A DNA stretch of 64,000 bases from JANSWY01 sp965243755. Lineage in GTDB: Bacteria; Bacteroidota; Bacteroidia; Cytophagales; Cyclobacteriaceae. This document shows, piece by piece, positions 1 through 8,823 of this stretch; position 1 is the stretch's first letter, and each line of letters begins with the position of its first letter. Both the position numbers and the translations under genes were made by a program. The notes under the pieces are model-generated. The model did not search any database. It saw nothing but the letters and a program-made list of their open reading frames with translations, and was not told the origin of the DNA. Location of the stretch: contig CBDEVW010000006.1 of the NCBI GenBank assembly GCA_965243755.1, positions 62,001 through 126,000 of the forward strand. Reading direction: 5' to 3'.

Positions 1-9
1 AAGAAAGGA

Positions 10-25
10 GCCCGATGCTTCGGGC
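10..25 (-). terminator. Hairpin after SiaC-like gene, copy 1
   Basis: GCCCGA and TCGGGC arms enclose a four-base loop. On the minus strand the hairpin is followed by a T-rich tract, just past the stop codon of the SiaC-like gene. It probably ends the two-gene transcript. Copies lie at about 1228-1244 and 2447-2463. Confidence 0.6.
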
Positions 26-37
26 ATCCTTATCCCC

Positions 38-448
38 TCAATCAACCAAATCACAGATATGAGTCTCAATATTTTTTGCCATGCTGCAGACCCTTTGAGC
101 TACCATTTTCACAGTCTGAGCACCTTTGGTGTCCCAGTAGATGGTAATGCGTCTGCTGTTTGAATGGAGCATGTTAAGTTTATCGATCAACTGACCGAGC
201 AATTGCTCACCATCGGCATCAACCTGGTCCAGTTTGATGAAGAGGTTCAATGTGCCGTGGTGCAGCAGGTGGATCTCCACATTATTCAGAAGCCTTTGAA
301 ATTTTTTGGTTTGTCCGGCGAGCAGATTTCCCTTAATGACCACCAGGTTGAGGCTGGTAGAGATGCTCAGACACCCTGCCTTGGATGCCGAGAAGAAATC
401 TGCGTTGTAAGAGATCAGGGGCTTGGAGTAATTGGCTACAGTATTCAT
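38..448 (-). CDS. SiaC-like (DUF1987-like) small regulatory protein, copy 1
   Basis: 136 residues, cytoplasmic, no signal peptide. From about residue 33 the pattern is that of the SiaC/DUF1987 fold: a beta strand (NLVVIKG), an amphipathic helix, a strand (LNLFIKLD), the segment where SiaC has its phosphorylated Thr, a second helix (LLGQLIDKLNML) and a strand (ITIYWDTKG). Known SiaC proteins act like anti-anti-sigma factors and are switched by phosphorylation of a Thr in an N-T-S-S type motif. Here that spot reads DADG, with no Ser or Thr. The gene follows the barrel-like gene by 27 bp, so the two probably form one operon. Assignment rests on fold pattern and on the better-preserved homologue at 4983; exact function is unknown. 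Confidence 0.7.
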   Translation of the reverse strand: MNTVANYSKPLISYNADFFSASKAGCLSISTSLNLVVIKGNLLAGQTKKFQRLLNNVEIHLLHHGTLNLFIKLDQVDADGEQLLGQLIDKLNMLHSNSRRITIYWDTKGAQTVKMVAQRVCSMAKNIETHICDLVD

Positions 449-475
449 GGCTATTGAGGTAAAAGGGTTAGTGAA

Positions 476-925
476 TTAAAGCTTGAAGGTGAGTCCGGTC
501 TGGAAAGTGGGGCGGAATGCTCTCACACCCAAGCCACTATTAATTGTCATGAACTTGGTGACCTGGTATCCGGCGATTACTGATGGAGTGATCACGAAAC
601 TGAATTTGTTGACGCTACCTATTCTGGCATTTAATTTCACGTCCACCTTGTGGGTAGATACCAGAGGAGCAGCAACCAGCACCCCCACAAATTCCTTTTC
701 ATAGAACCGGGGTAAATTATCTCCTTCAGATGAGGAGAAAGTTGACATTGCTTTTTGATAAAACACTCCGGCTTCATACCCACCCTGGAATTCATACCCC
801 ATGAACAGGCCTGTTTTCACACCGATTTTGGTTTGTTCAAAATAACTAGTAGCCACCGGGCTTTGTGCGTTTACCAGGCCAGAAGTGGCAAAGAATAATA
901 CTGCGAATAGTTTAAAAGTTTTCAT
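476..925 (-). CDS. Small exported beta-barrel-like protein, copy 1
   Basis: 149 residues with a clear signal peptide (MKTFKLFAVLFFATSGLVNAQ, cut after about residue 21). The mature part is made of alternating hydrophobic strands with Gly-aromatic turns (GLFMGYEFQGGYEAGVFYQK) and ends in TGLTFKL, the usual look of small Bacteroidota outer-membrane barrels. About 130 mature residues would give a small barrel of roughly eight strands. It is homologous to the protein at 4189-4653 over its whole length. It is the first gene of the cassette and precedes the SiaC-like gene, so an envelope role linked to that regulator is likely. No named family recognised. Confidence 0.7.
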   Translation of the reverse strand: MKTFKLFAVLFFATSGLVNAQSPVATSYFEQTKIGVKTGLFMGYEFQGGYEAGVFYQKAMSTFSSSEGDNLPRFYEKEFVGVLVAAPLVSTHKVDVKLNARIGSVNKFSFVITPSVIAGYQVTKFMTINSGLGVRAFRPTFQTGLTFKL

Positions 926-1079
926 TTGTCTGTGTGTTTAATTAATTGATTATGATGTAAAGTTGGCCAAAGCAGCGCCCGGATATGAGCGTAAATTTTG
1001 TAATGTAGATTTTAGGTAAAGCCCTCATAATGAGTGTGTAAAACACTTAGTGCGGTGAGGTGTCAGCCAAATAAAAAAA

Positions 1080-1103
1080 GCCGGGGACAAGGTCCTCGGC
1101 TTT
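1080..1103 (-). terminator. Rho-independent terminator, repeat copy 1
   Basis: A nine-base stem (GCCGGGGAC with GTCCTCGGC, one G-T pair) and a three-base loop; on the minus strand it is followed by a run of seven T. In unit 3 the same element lies downstream of the lipoprotein gene at 3606, so it probably began as that operon's terminator and was copied with the cassette. Confidence 0.8.
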
Positions 1104-1256
1104 CAAATCAGGGATCACCATGTAAGGCGATCTTCACACCAGACATAATACAATCCTTTGTTGCTTATGGTATTTTATCCCGGGTTTTGATCCAGGTCAT
1201 GATTGCTGTTGAGTGAAAAAGAAAGGGGCCCGATGCTTCGGGGCACCCTTATCCCC

Positions 1257-1667
1257 TCAATCAACCAAATCACAGATATGAGTCTCAATATTTTTTGCCA
1301 TGCTGCAGACCCTTTGAGCTACCATTTTCACAGTCTGAGCACCTTTGGTGTCCCAGTAGATGGTAATGCGTCTGCTGCTTGAATGGAGCATGTTAAGTTT
1401 ATCGATCAACTGACCGAGCAATTGCTCACCATCGGCATCTACCTGATCCAGTTTGATGAAGAGGTTCAATGTGCCGTGGTGCAGCAGGTGGATCTCCACA
1501 TTATTCAGAAGCCTTTGAAACTTTTTGGTTTGTCCGGCGAGCAGATTTCCCTTAATGACCACCAGGTTGAGGCTGGTAGAGATGCTCAGACACCCTGCCT
1601 TGGATGCCGAGAAGAAATCTGCGTTGTAAGAGATCAGGGGCTTGGAGTAATTGGCTACAGTATTCAT
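1257..1667 (-). CDS. SiaC-like (DUF1987-like) small regulatory protein, copy 2
   Basis: 136 residues, second tandem copy. It differs from copy 1 by a single residue (HSN becomes HSS near residue 97), in the stretch just before the ITIYW strand. Same position in the cassette and the same DADG segment in place of the SiaC phosphosite. Full-length and apparently functional. Confidence 0.7.
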   Translation of the reverse strand: MNTVANYSKPLISYNADFFSASKAGCLSISTSLNLVVIKGNLLAGQTKKFQRLLNNVEIHLLHHGTLNLFIKLDQVDADGEQLLGQLIDKLNMLHSSSRRITIYWDTKGAQTVKMVAQRVCSMAKNIETHICDLVD

Positions 1668-1694
1668 GGCTATTGAGGTAAAAGGGTTAGTGAA

Positions 1695-2144
1695 TTAAAG
1701 CTTGAAGGTGAGTCCGGTCTGGAAAGTGGGGCGGAATGCTCTCACACCCAAGCCACTATTAATTGTCATGAATTTGGTGACCTGGTATCCGGCGATTACT
1801 GATGGAGTGATCACGAAACTGAATTTGTTGACGCTACCTATTCTGGCGTTTAATTTCACGTCCACCTTGTGGGCAGATACCAGAGGAGCAGCAACCAGCA
1901 CCCCCACAAATTCCTTTTCATAGAACCTGGGTAAATTATCTCCTTCAGATGAGGAGAAAGTTGACATTGCTTTTTGATAAAACACTCCGGCTTCATACCC
2001 ACCCTGGAATTCATACCCCATGAACAGGCCTGTTTTTACACCGATTTTGGTTTGTTCAAAATAAGTAGTAGCCACCGGGCTTTGTGCGTTTACCAGGCCA
2101 GAAGTGGCAAAGAATAATACTGCGAATAGTTTAAAAGTTTTCAT
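1695..2144 (-). CDS. Small exported beta-barrel-like protein, copy 2
   Basis: 149 residues, second copy. It differs from copy 1 by Ser to Thr just after the signal peptide (PVATT) and Thr to Ala in the segment before KVDVKLNARIG. Signal peptide and C-terminal TGLTFKL are intact, so it should still be exported. Operon partner of the SiaC-like gene at 1257. Confidence 0.7.
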   Translation of the reverse strand: MKTFKLFAVLFFATSGLVNAQSPVATTYFEQTKIGVKTGLFMGYEFQGGYEAGVFYQKAMSTFSSSEGDNLPRFYEKEFVGVLVAAPLVSAHKVDVKLNARIGSVNKFSFVITPSVIAGYQVTKFMTINSGLGVRAFRPTFQTGLTFKL

Positions 2145-2298
2145 TTGTCTGTGTGTTTAATTAATTGATTATGATGTAAAGTTGGCCAAAGCAGCGCCCG
2201 GATATGAGCGTAAATTTTGTAAAGTAGATTTTAGGTAAAGTCCTCATAATGAGTGTGTAAAACACTTAGTGCGGTGAGGTGTCAGCCAAATAAAAAAA

Positions 2299-2322
2299 GC
2301 CGGGGACAAGGTCCTCGGCTTT
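2299..2322 (-). terminator. Rho-independent terminator, repeat copy 2
   Basis: Identical to the element at 1080-1103, displaced by 1219 bp. Stem GCCGGGGAC/GTCCTCGGC with a T-run on the minus strand. Confidence 0.8.
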
Positions 2323-2475
2323 CAAATCAGGGATCACCATGTAAGGCGATCTTCACACCAGACATAATACAATCCTTTGTTGCTTATGGTATTTTATCCC
2401 GGGTTTTGATCCAGGTCATGATTGCTGTTGAGTGAAAAAGAAAGGGGCCCGATGCTTCGGGGCACCCTTATCCCC

Positions 2476-2886
2476 TCAATCAACCAAATCACAGATATGA
2501 GTCTCAATATTTTTTGCCATGCTGCAGACCCTTTGAGCTAGCATTTTCACAGTCTGAGCACCTTTGGCGTCCCAGTAGATGGTAATGCGTCTGCAGCTTG
2601 AATGGAGCATGTTAAGTTTATCGATCAACTGACCGAGCAATTGCTCACCATCGGCATCAACCTGGTCCAGCTTGATGAAGAGGTTCAATGTGCCGTGGTG
2701 CAGCAGGTGGATCTCCACATTATTCAGAAGCCTTTGAAACTTTTTGGTTTGTCCGGCGAGCAGATTTCCCTTAATGACCACCAGGTTGAGGCTGGTAGAG
2801 ATGCTCAGACACCCTGCCTTGGATGCCGAGAAGAAATCTGCGTTGTAAGAGATCAGGGGCTTGGAGTAATTGGTTACAGTATTCAT
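2476..2886 (-). CDS. SiaC-like (DUF1987-like) small regulatory protein, copy 3
   Basis: 136 residues, the most diverged of the three copies: A5T, HSSC in the loop before the last strand, YWDAKG instead of YWDTKG, and MLAQ for MVAQ. The differences cluster in the C-terminal strand-loop, while the hydrophobic core is unchanged. That is compatible with mild specialisation, but also with neutral drift. Confidence 0.7.
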   Translation of the reverse strand: MNTVTNYSKPLISYNADFFSASKAGCLSISTSLNLVVIKGNLLAGQTKKFQRLLNNVEIHLLHHGTLNLFIKLDQVDADGEQLLGQLIDKLNMLHSSCRRITIYWDAKGAQTVKMLAQRVCSMAKNIETHICDLVD

Positions 2887-2913
2887 GGCTATTGAGGTAA
2901 AAGAGTGAGTGAA

Positions 2914-3363
2914 TTAAAGCTTGAAGGTGAGTCCGGTCTGGAACGTAGGGCGGAATGCTCTCACACCCAAGCCACTATTAATTGTGATGAACTTGGTGAC
3001 CTGGTATCCGGCGATTACTGATGGAGTGATCACGAAACTGAATTTGTTGACGCTACCTATTCTGGCATTTAATTTCACGTCCACCTTGTGGGCAGATACC
3101 AGAGGAGCAGCAACCAGCACCCCCACAAATTCCTTTTCATAGAACCGGGGTAAATTGTCTCCTTCAGATGAGGAGAAAGTTGACATTGCTTTTTGATAAA
3201 ACACTCCGGCTTCATACCCACCCTGGAATTCATACCCCATGAACAGGCCTGTTTTCACACCGATTTTGGTTTGTTCAAAATAAGTAGTAGTCACCGGGCT
3301 TTGTGCGTTTACCAGGCTTGAAGTGGCAAAGAATAATACTGCGAATAGTTTAAAAGTTTTCAT
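2914..3363 (-). CDS. Small exported beta-barrel-like protein, copy 3
   Basis: 149 residues, third copy. Differences from copy 1 lie at the end of the signal peptide (SSLVNAQ), just after it (PVTTTYF), in SAHK and in KFIT. The frame is intact. First gene of the third cassette, transcribed from about 3400 towards the left. Confidence 0.7.
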   Translation of the reverse strand: MKTFKLFAVLFFATSSLVNAQSPVTTTYFEQTKIGVKTGLFMGYEFQGGYEAGVFYQKAMSTFSSSEGDNLPRFYEKEFVGVLVAAPLVSAHKVDVKLNARIGSVNKFSFVITPSVIAGYQVTKFITINSGLGVRAFRPTFQTGLTFKL

Positions 3364-3516
3364 TTGTCTGTGTGTTTAATTAATTGATTATGATGTAAAG
3401 TTGGCCAAAGCAGCGCCCGGATATGAGCGTAAATTTTGTAAAGTAGATTTTAGGTAAAGCCCTCATAATGAGTATGTAAAACACTTAGTGCGGTGAGGTT
3501 ACAGCTAATAAAAAAA

Positions 3517-3540
3517 GCCGGGGACAAGGTCCTCGGCTTT
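3517..3540 (-). terminator. Terminator downstream of the 4653-3606 operon
   Basis: The same GCCGGGGAC/GTCCTCGGC hairpin with a T-run on the minus strand, 65 bp past the lipoprotein stop codon. This is the probable original of the copies at 1080 and 2299. Confidence 0.8.
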
Positions 3541-3605
3541 TCTGCCAGCATCACTAAAGGAAGTGATCACACATCAGAAATAATCAAAATCTTACAGGCT
3601 GCACT

Positions 3606-4178
3606 TTAGTATAATCTTAAAATTCCAATATCAATATCATGCGGAGCTTTTTCATCCCCACCGAAATAAGGGAAGAGCATATAGAAAACTCCGCTATCAC
3701 ATACATTACTTCTGGGGATGACTACCTGGTCGTATCCTTCCATTTCAAATACGTACTGTTCTTTTGTTATGACTATACTGTAGGTCCTTGCCTCATGGAG
3801 GGCTGTTTCCCCCAGGTACTGGGTAATTCTTTCTCCATTGACATAGCAATAAGCAAATATTTCCAATTTACCGTCAAGCCATCTCCAACCAATCCTTGCA
3901 CTATTCTGATGATGCTGAGTATTACAGTCTGAAAATCCAAGGAGTTTATTGATATCGTGCTGGTTTTCCGGAATTGAAGATGTGTAAATTGCTGATTCAT
4001 TGAAAATAGCTTTAAAATTCAATTCCTTAGACTGAAGCAACTCCACTTTGGGTGTGGAACCATGGGCTCCTTTATTTATGGTGTAATATTCGAATGGCTC
4101 AAAATTTGAATCTTCGCAAGAAGTGAATATCACCAAGAAAAGTCCAAATATGCCGATATATGATAGTAGAGATTTCAT
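3606..4178 (-). CDS. Lipoprotein of unknown function
   Basis: 190 residues. The N-terminus is a lipoprotein signal: a hydrophobic stretch then FTSCED, with the lipidated Cys at about residue 21. The acidic residues after the Cys (EDSNFE) are of the kind often seen in surface-exposed Bacteroidota lipoproteins. The rest is beta-rich and rich in Tyr, with no motif recognised. It lies 10 bp downstream of the barrel-like gene at 4189 and was probably transcribed with it. It stands where the triplicated cassettes have a SiaC-like gene. Confidence 0.75.
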   Translation of the reverse strand: MKSLLSYIGIFGLFLVIFTSCEDSNFEPFEYYTINKGAHGSTPKVELLQSKELNFKAIFNESAIYTSSIPENQHDINKLLGFSDCNTQHHQNSARIGWRWLDGKLEIFAYCYVNGERITQYLGETALHEARTYSIVITKEQYVFEMEGYDQVVIPRSNVCDSGVFYMLFPYFGGDEKAPHDIDIGILRLY

Positions 4179-4188
4179 TTTATCAATG

Positions 4189-4653
4189 TTAAAATAGTTT
4201 CACAGTCAATTTGATAGAGGCAGTTGCAGCACCGGCTCTAAGTCCGGCTCCTACGGAGACATCCAGATATTTATTGAGGTATTTGACCGTTTCAATCTCC
4301 GGAGAAATGGATACAAACTGACCATTAACGATACCAGCTTTTAGATTGGCTCTCATCATGATGGAGGAGCAACTTGTCAGATCATAGCTAAAGATGCCTC
4401 CGTAAAATGGGTAGTTGCCACTGCCATTTTCTGTGAAAGAAAACTTCCTGTTTGATTGATAGAATACAGCTATTCTTGCCTTATTATTGGTTACAAACCC
4501 TACACTATAACCTTTCTGCAGACCTAGTACTGTTTCTTGAAGGTACACTGAGGTTTCAAGTCTTTGAGCTTTTAAGCTGCCATTTAACCCCATTATGATA
4601 AATATTAGTACCAGTAATATTAGGGGCGATTTGATGAATTTTAAGAATTTCAT
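4189..4653 (-). CDS. Small exported beta-barrel-like protein, diverged paralogue
   Basis: 154 residues: a long signal peptide (about 30 residues, ending SLKAQ), then a strand pattern that aligns with the proteins at 476, 1695 and 2914 (ETSVYLQETVLGLQKGYSVGF matching the triplicated proteins' YFEQTKIGVKTGLFMGYEF segment; IAVFYQ matching AGVFYQ; a C-terminal LTVKLF). It ends in Phe, as many outer-membrane barrels do. It is probably the older relative of the triplicated gene. The upstream region is shared with the divergent SiaC gene at 4983. Confidence 0.65.
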   Translation of the reverse strand: MKFLKFIKSPLILLVLIFIIMGLNGSLKAQRLETSVYLQETVLGLQKGYSVGFVTNNKARIAVFYQSNRKFSFTENGSGNYPFYGGIFSYDLTSCSSIMMRANLKAGIVNGQFVSISPEIETVKYLNKYLDVSVGAGLRAGAATASIKLTVKLF

Positions 4654-4982
4654 GCCTGTATAGATTTTTAAATTATTGATAGTTCAAAGTTCTATACAGG
4701 AGTGCTTAGATATTAGCGCATTGCACTGATTGTAATCTTTGCGTGAATTACTTAACTGAGTAAGTGTTATGGCACAGGATGCTATATAATGTCTTGAAAA
4801 GTGGAGTAACCTGAGATTAACAATATTATATATTCCTTAAAGGTCCATCTGGTGTGTTTCTACTGCGAAAATACCTAGCTGATTAAGAATAATACGCAAA
4901 AAAATCAACCAGCAAATTACCCTCATAATTGGGCTGTGTATCAATGAATTTTGAATCATTAATTCATTGAATACAAACTATA
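4654..4982. other. Divergent intergenic region
   Basis: 329 bp, AT-rich, between the start codons of a barrel-like gene (leftward) and a SiaC family gene (rightward). It must carry both promoters. No motif could be assigned safely and no open frame was seen. Confidence 0.5.
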
Positions 4983-5405
4983 ATGCAGTACAGATCAAAT
5001 CAACATATTGAATCAGGATTTATTAAAAATTCGGGTTCCGGCACTCTGGTTTCAGGTGTAAAAACCTTTTCTGTAAAATATAGAAAGGAGCTTAATCTTC
5101 TTAAGGTGACTGGAAATGGTTTAGCTAAGGAGACATGGGCAAGGCTGGAAGAAGCGCTCACCTACGTTGATTTACACTTTATTAATTCATCAGAACTAAA
5201 AATCTATTTTAGAATAGAAACAATAAGTGGTACTGGTGTTAAATACCTTTTCCTTTTGATCAAAAAACTGAATCAACTTTTTGAGGAAGCAAAGAAGGTT
5301 AAAGTATTCTGGAGTTGTCAATCAGAGTATGAAACTGAGATATTGGATTTGGGATGCGATTTACAACAATTCTGCAAATTCCCGTTTGAAGTTTCATATT
5401 TATAA
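4983..5405 (+). CDS. SiaC/DUF1987 family protein
   Basis: 140 residues, the copy in this window closest to classical SiaC. The C-terminal pattern (LDLGCDLQQFCKFPFEV) matches the DUF1987 ending 'E/LG-D-hydrophobic-PF', and LKIYFRIE precedes the phosphosite segment, which here reads SGTG, so Ser and Thr are both available. Known SiaC proteins are phosphorylated on Thr by the SiaB kinase, dephosphorylated by the PP2C phosphatase SiaA, and bind a diguanylate cyclase. None of those partners is in the window. The first 30 residues are an unconserved polar extension. ATG start with an AT-rich upstream region. Confidence 0.75.
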   Translation: MQYRSNQHIESGFIKNSGSGTLVSGVKTFSVKYRKELNLLKVTGNGLAKETWARLEEALTYVDLHFINSSELKIYFRIETISGTGVKYLFLLIKKLNQLFEEAKKVKVFWSCQSEYETEILDLGCDLQQFCKFPFEVSYL

Positions 5406-5738
5406 GATACGGTGAAATTGTGTTGAATCCCCCGGTGATTTGCACACTTTATATTCAGTCCATTGTAGCAATGGCTTACACTACCCCCATCCTCAAACTT
5501 TCCATCCAAACATCCAGAATAAATAAGCTTCTCAATCGAGCTTGTACATTATGGCTGGGCCTATCTTTTTAACATCCAATTAATTGGTTGAATTAAGTGT
5601 TTTACTGAATAGGATACCAGTTTCACGGAAGATTACCTTTCCCAAATACACGCTCATATTGACCAATGTCATTTCACAATTTTGCTTAAAACCATATGAA
5701 TTCAAATGGTTGAACAAGACAAAATAAATATAAAGATT
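5406..5738. other. Intergenic, no gene seen
   Basis: 333 bp between two SiaC-family genes. No convincing open frame, hairpin or repeat; it should carry the promoter of the next gene. Confidence 0.4.
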
Positions 5739-6164
5739 ATGACACATACACAAAGTTTTCTTGAGCATTCGGGGTTACCTCCAAGATTTAAATATTGTAA
5801 TGCTCAGGATCAGGATGAGAATAGAAAGAAATTGCAACTCACTATTTCTTCAACAATGAACCTTGTAATTATCAAAGGAGACATCTATGGAAAAACGCAC
5901 ATGGAAAGGTTCCTGGATTTACTTCACAAAGTTAGGTCTCACCTTATGGTATCTGACCGCTTAAATGTATATATCAATATTGATAAGGCAGATTATAATG
6001 GAATACTTTTGATACATTCTTTAGCTGAAATAGCCAGTGACGCAACTGAACAGGGTAAGTACTTCTCTGTCTACTGGAATACCAAAGGAGATAACGATAT
6101 TGAGCAATTTGTTAAGTCATTCGCTAATAATTTTAACTGCACATTTAATTATTGTGACATTTAA
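5739..6164 (+). CDS. SiaC-like protein
   Basis: 141 residues from the ATG at 5739; an in-frame ATG at 5706 would add 11 polar residues. The core runs NLVIIKGDIY, a helix, LNVYINID, a helix and FSVYWNTKG. It is closer to the triplicated proteins than to the one at 4983, sharing NLVxIKG and YWxTKG. The phosphosite segment is DYNG, without Ser or Thr. It stands alone and points towards the kinase cluster that starts 260 bp downstream. Confidence 0.65.
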   Translation: MTHTQSFLEHSGLPPRFKYCNAQDQDENRKKLQLTISSTMNLVIIKGDIYGKTHMERFLDLLHKVRSHLMVSDRLNVYINIDKADYNGILLIHSLAEIASDATEQGKYFSVYWNTKGDNDIEQFVKSFANNFNCTFNYCDI

Positions 6165-6426
6165 ACAATATTGAAAACATGGAATGAATCCTGATTGGAG
6201 CTGTTTCCTATGAGGATTTGTTCCGCTTGGAAGTGTTATCCTCAAATTCCATCCTTTGATAGATAAAAAGCCTCAAACCATCGAATTAGAATTGCTTGTA
6301 TTTAGCTTTTTTGTACATTTACCATAGTATTTTTAAACAATTCGCTTCAAAGCTTCATGTGGTCGGAAATTTTTCATGAAGTGAAGAATTGGATTTGTTA
6401 ACTACGCACAAAAAACTAATTACGCC

Positions 6427-8154
6427 ATGACTATCAATGTTGTCTACGTGGAGGATAATCCTTCCGATGTAGAGCTGTTTAAATCCATAGTTGAAACTTC
6501 CAGTGATAATATTTCAATTACGATCGTTGATACGATAGCGGAATTTGAATCCATTTTGGAGGAAAAACCGGATATTATAGTATCAGATTTTAATCTCACC
6601 GGATTCGACGGCATTGATATACTAAATATCGCGAAGAATAAAGCCCCTGAAATTCCATTTATATTTTTCTCATCTACCATAGGCGAGGAGAATGCCGTAA
6701 ATCTAATCCATCAGGGAGCAACTGATTTTGTCCTAAAAGAAAACATCACAAAGATTCCACACATCATCGAACGAGCCTTTAATGAATGGCAAATCAGAAA
6801 GGAGAAGGTGAAAATTAAGGAAGAGCTGGATGAAAAAATCAAGGTTCTTGGAACACTATATAATAGTTTAACAGATCTTGTTATTCTGAAAGATGCGGAT
6901 GGAATTATTACACAAGCGAATAATGCATTTTGTGATTTTTTCAAAACAACATTGCAAAACGCATTAGGGAGAAAAGAATCTCATTTCTTTGATGTAGAGG
7001 AATCAAATACAGCAGATCAGCATGTGCTTGCCAAAAGAGACGCCTACAATTATGAGGCTGATTACATCACCGAAATCGGCGAAAGAAAGATCCTTGAAAT
7101 CATTAAGTCACCTGTAGAGATTGATTCTAAGGTGGTCGGAATAGTTGCTGTAATGCGGGATATTACAGAAAGAAGACTTCTGGAAGAGCAAAACTCCAAA
7201 GATCGATATATTCTTCAACAAGCTGAAAACCAGACCAGATCGGGTAGTTTCGAATTTGATCCTGAGAATGACATACTACAGATATCACCCAATTTCAAAA
7301 GACTTTTAAAGTTAAGAACTGATAGAAATTTCATTTCAAAAACCAAACTAATCAGTTGTATTCACCCAGAGGACAGGGCAATGTTTTTTGAGATGTTTGA
7401 CCGGTCAATTAATGAATTAGTCGAATTTGAACTGGACCACAGGTATACCCCTGTTGGAGAAACCGACTATCGATATAGCAGGACCGTGTTAAAGCCTTAT
7501 CCTGGCCCTCAGTTTACTATTTTCTATGGTACCATGATGGATACCACAGAAGTGAGAGAGGCAAGTATTGCACTATTAAGCATACAAGATGAGGAGAGGG
7601 AGAGAATTTCTAAGGAATTACATGATAATGTTGGCCAAAAATTAAGTGCTTCTAGCATGTTTTTGGATGCTGAAGAAAAGGATATTGCAAAAATAAAGGG
7701 GTTGGTGGATGAAGCAATTTCTGATATTAGAAACCTTTCTAAAATGCTTACCTCTTCCATTTTGGATCACCAATCATTTTCTGAAGCCCTTGAAACGCTT
7801 ATAGATAGAACCCCAAATGCTCACTTGATTGAGCTGATTGCCGATTATGATGATAAAAGAATTGCCCCTACTTCAGGGAAACAATTGTACAGAGTACTTC
7901 AGGAGGCTTTAAACAATGCGGCGAAATATTCTGCTGCCAATAGGATAATTGTTGAACTGTCAGAAAATAACGGCGTATTGCATGTTTCCCTGTCAGATGA
8001 TGGGATTGGCTTCAATTTGAACACATCCGATTATGGAAACGGGATAAGGAACATGAAAGAACGAATTAGAAATATTAATGGAGATTTTCAAATTGAATCC
8101 ACTCCAGGTAATGGAACCATAATATCAATTAAAATTCCTATCAATCATGTATAA
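6427..8154 (+). CDS. REC-PAS-PAS-HisKA_3 sensor kinase
   Basis: 575 residues, soluble. Domains: a receiver at 1-120 (acidic E9/D10, phosphoacceptor D54, K104), a coiled linker, PAS at about 140-250, PAS at about 265-375 (HPEDR motif), a NarX-type dimerisation domain with the phosphorylated His in SKELHDNVGQ (H399), and an ATPase domain with the N-box around N496-N497 and DDGIG at 524-528. It should phosphorylate the NarL-type regulator whose start codon overlaps its 3' end by 8 bp. The N-terminal receiver suggests that it also takes a phosphoryl group from another kinase, possibly the large one downstream. Confidence 0.9.
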   Translation: MTINVVYVEDNPSDVELFKSIVETSSDNISITIVDTIAEFESILEEKPDIIVSDFNLTGFDGIDILNIAKNKAPEIPFIFFSSTIGEENAVNLIHQGATDFVLKENITKIPHIIERAFNEWQIRKEKVKIKEELDEKIKVLGTLYNSLTDLVILKDADGIITQANNAFCDFFKTTLQNALGRKESHFFDVEESNTADQHVLAKRDAYNYEADYITEIGERKILEIIKSPVEIDSKVVGIVAVMRDITERRLLEEQNSKDRYILQQAENQTRSGSFEFDPENDILQISPNFKRLLKLRTDRNFISKTKLISCIHPEDRAMFFEMFDRSINELVEFELDHRYTPVGETDYRYSRTVLKPYPGPQFTIFYGTMMDTTEVREASIALLSIQDEERERISKELHDNVGQKLSASSMFLDAEEKDIAKIKGLVDEAISDIRNLSKMLTSSILDHQSFSEALETLIDRTPNAHLIELIADYDDKRIAPTSGKQLYRVLQEALNNAAKYSAANRIIVELSENNGVLHVSLSDDGIGFNLNTSDYGNGIRNMKERIRNINGDFQIESTPGNGTIISIKIPINHV

Positions 8155-8785
8155 AATATTATTAGTAGATGACCATGAAATGATCCGGGATGCGATCAAA
8201 TCATACCTAAAGGACAGTGAGCAATTTGAGGTTGCTGATGAGGCCGAAAATGGAATTGAGGCATTGGAATTGTTGAAAAACAATAAGTATGACCTGATAC
8301 TCACAGACATTAATATGCCCGAAATGGATGGTATAGAGCTTATGAAAACTTTGAAAAATGAATTTCCCGACCAAAAGGTGTTGGTACTCAGTATGTTTAA
8401 TGATGGAGGTCAGATCAAGAGTATGATTGAAAATGGAGCCAATGGTTACATTCTAAAAAACGTAACAAAGTCTGAGTTGTTTGAAGCGATGAAAAGTATT
8501 ATTAATGGAGATGATCACTACTCCCGGGAAATTTATGATACTTTGATCAGAAACATATCCAAACGAAAAGCAAAGCAGCGCCTCACTTTCGAAAAGCCTC
8601 TTAGTGAGCGCGAAAAGGAAGTTTTAGTATTAATTGCCAATGAAAAGTCTAATCAGGAGATAGCTGATGAACTTTTTATAAGTATAAGAACAGTCGAAAC
8701 TCATAAGCGTAACCTGTTGGAAAAGACTGGCTGTAAGAATGTGGCAGGGCTAGTCATGTACGCAGTGGAGAAAGAACTGGTTTGA
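8147..8785 (+). CDS. NarL/FixJ-type response regulator
   Basis: 212 residues. Receiver domain with D8/D9, phosphoacceptor D54 and K104, then a LuxR-type helix-turn-helix at about 147-212 (LSEREKEVLVLIANEKSNQE). Cognate to the kinase encoded just upstream, with an 8-bp overlap, and probably co-translated with the kinase downstream. Its target promoters are unknown. Confidence 0.92.
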   Translation: MYKILLVDDHEMIRDAIKSYLKDSEQFEVADEAENGIEALELLKNNKYDLILTDINMPEMDGIELMKTLKNEFPDQKVLVLSMFNDGGQIKSMIENGANGYILKNVTKSELFEAMKSIINGDDHYSREIYDTLIRNISKRKAKQRLTFEKPLSEREKEVLVLIANEKSNQEIADELFISIRTVETHKRNLLEKTGCKNVAGLVMYAVEKELV

Positions 8786-8823
8786 TCAACTCATCAAAAG
8801 ATACACACCCAAACCAAAAACTA

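Larger units (their letters stand above)
1..3540. repeat. Triple tandem repeat of a two-gene cassette (period 1219 bp)
   Basis: Three nearly identical units begin at about 1, 1219 and 2438. Each holds, on the minus strand, a gene for a barrel-like exported protein, a SiaC-like gene, a hairpin after the SiaC-like gene and a terminator hairpin upstream. Gene coordinates shift by exactly 1219 bp from unit to unit. Units 1 and 2 also share a spacer of about 115 bp (1104-1218, 2323-2437) that unit 3 lacks: unit 3 diverges right after its terminator near 3540, which marks the array end. Only a few substitutions separate the copies, so the duplication is recent or is being homogenised. The array may continue left of the window. 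Confidence 0.95.

Noticed and set aside
1034..1216. 60-codon open frame in the spacer of units 1 and 2 (also at 2253)
   Set aside because: It spans the terminator hairpin, is copied only because the unit is, and unit 3 lacks its second half.
4983..5405. Classical STAS anti-anti-sigma protein
   Set aside because: The strand-helix wording and PFEV ending fit SiaC/DUF1987 better, and the STAS phosphoserine motif is missing.
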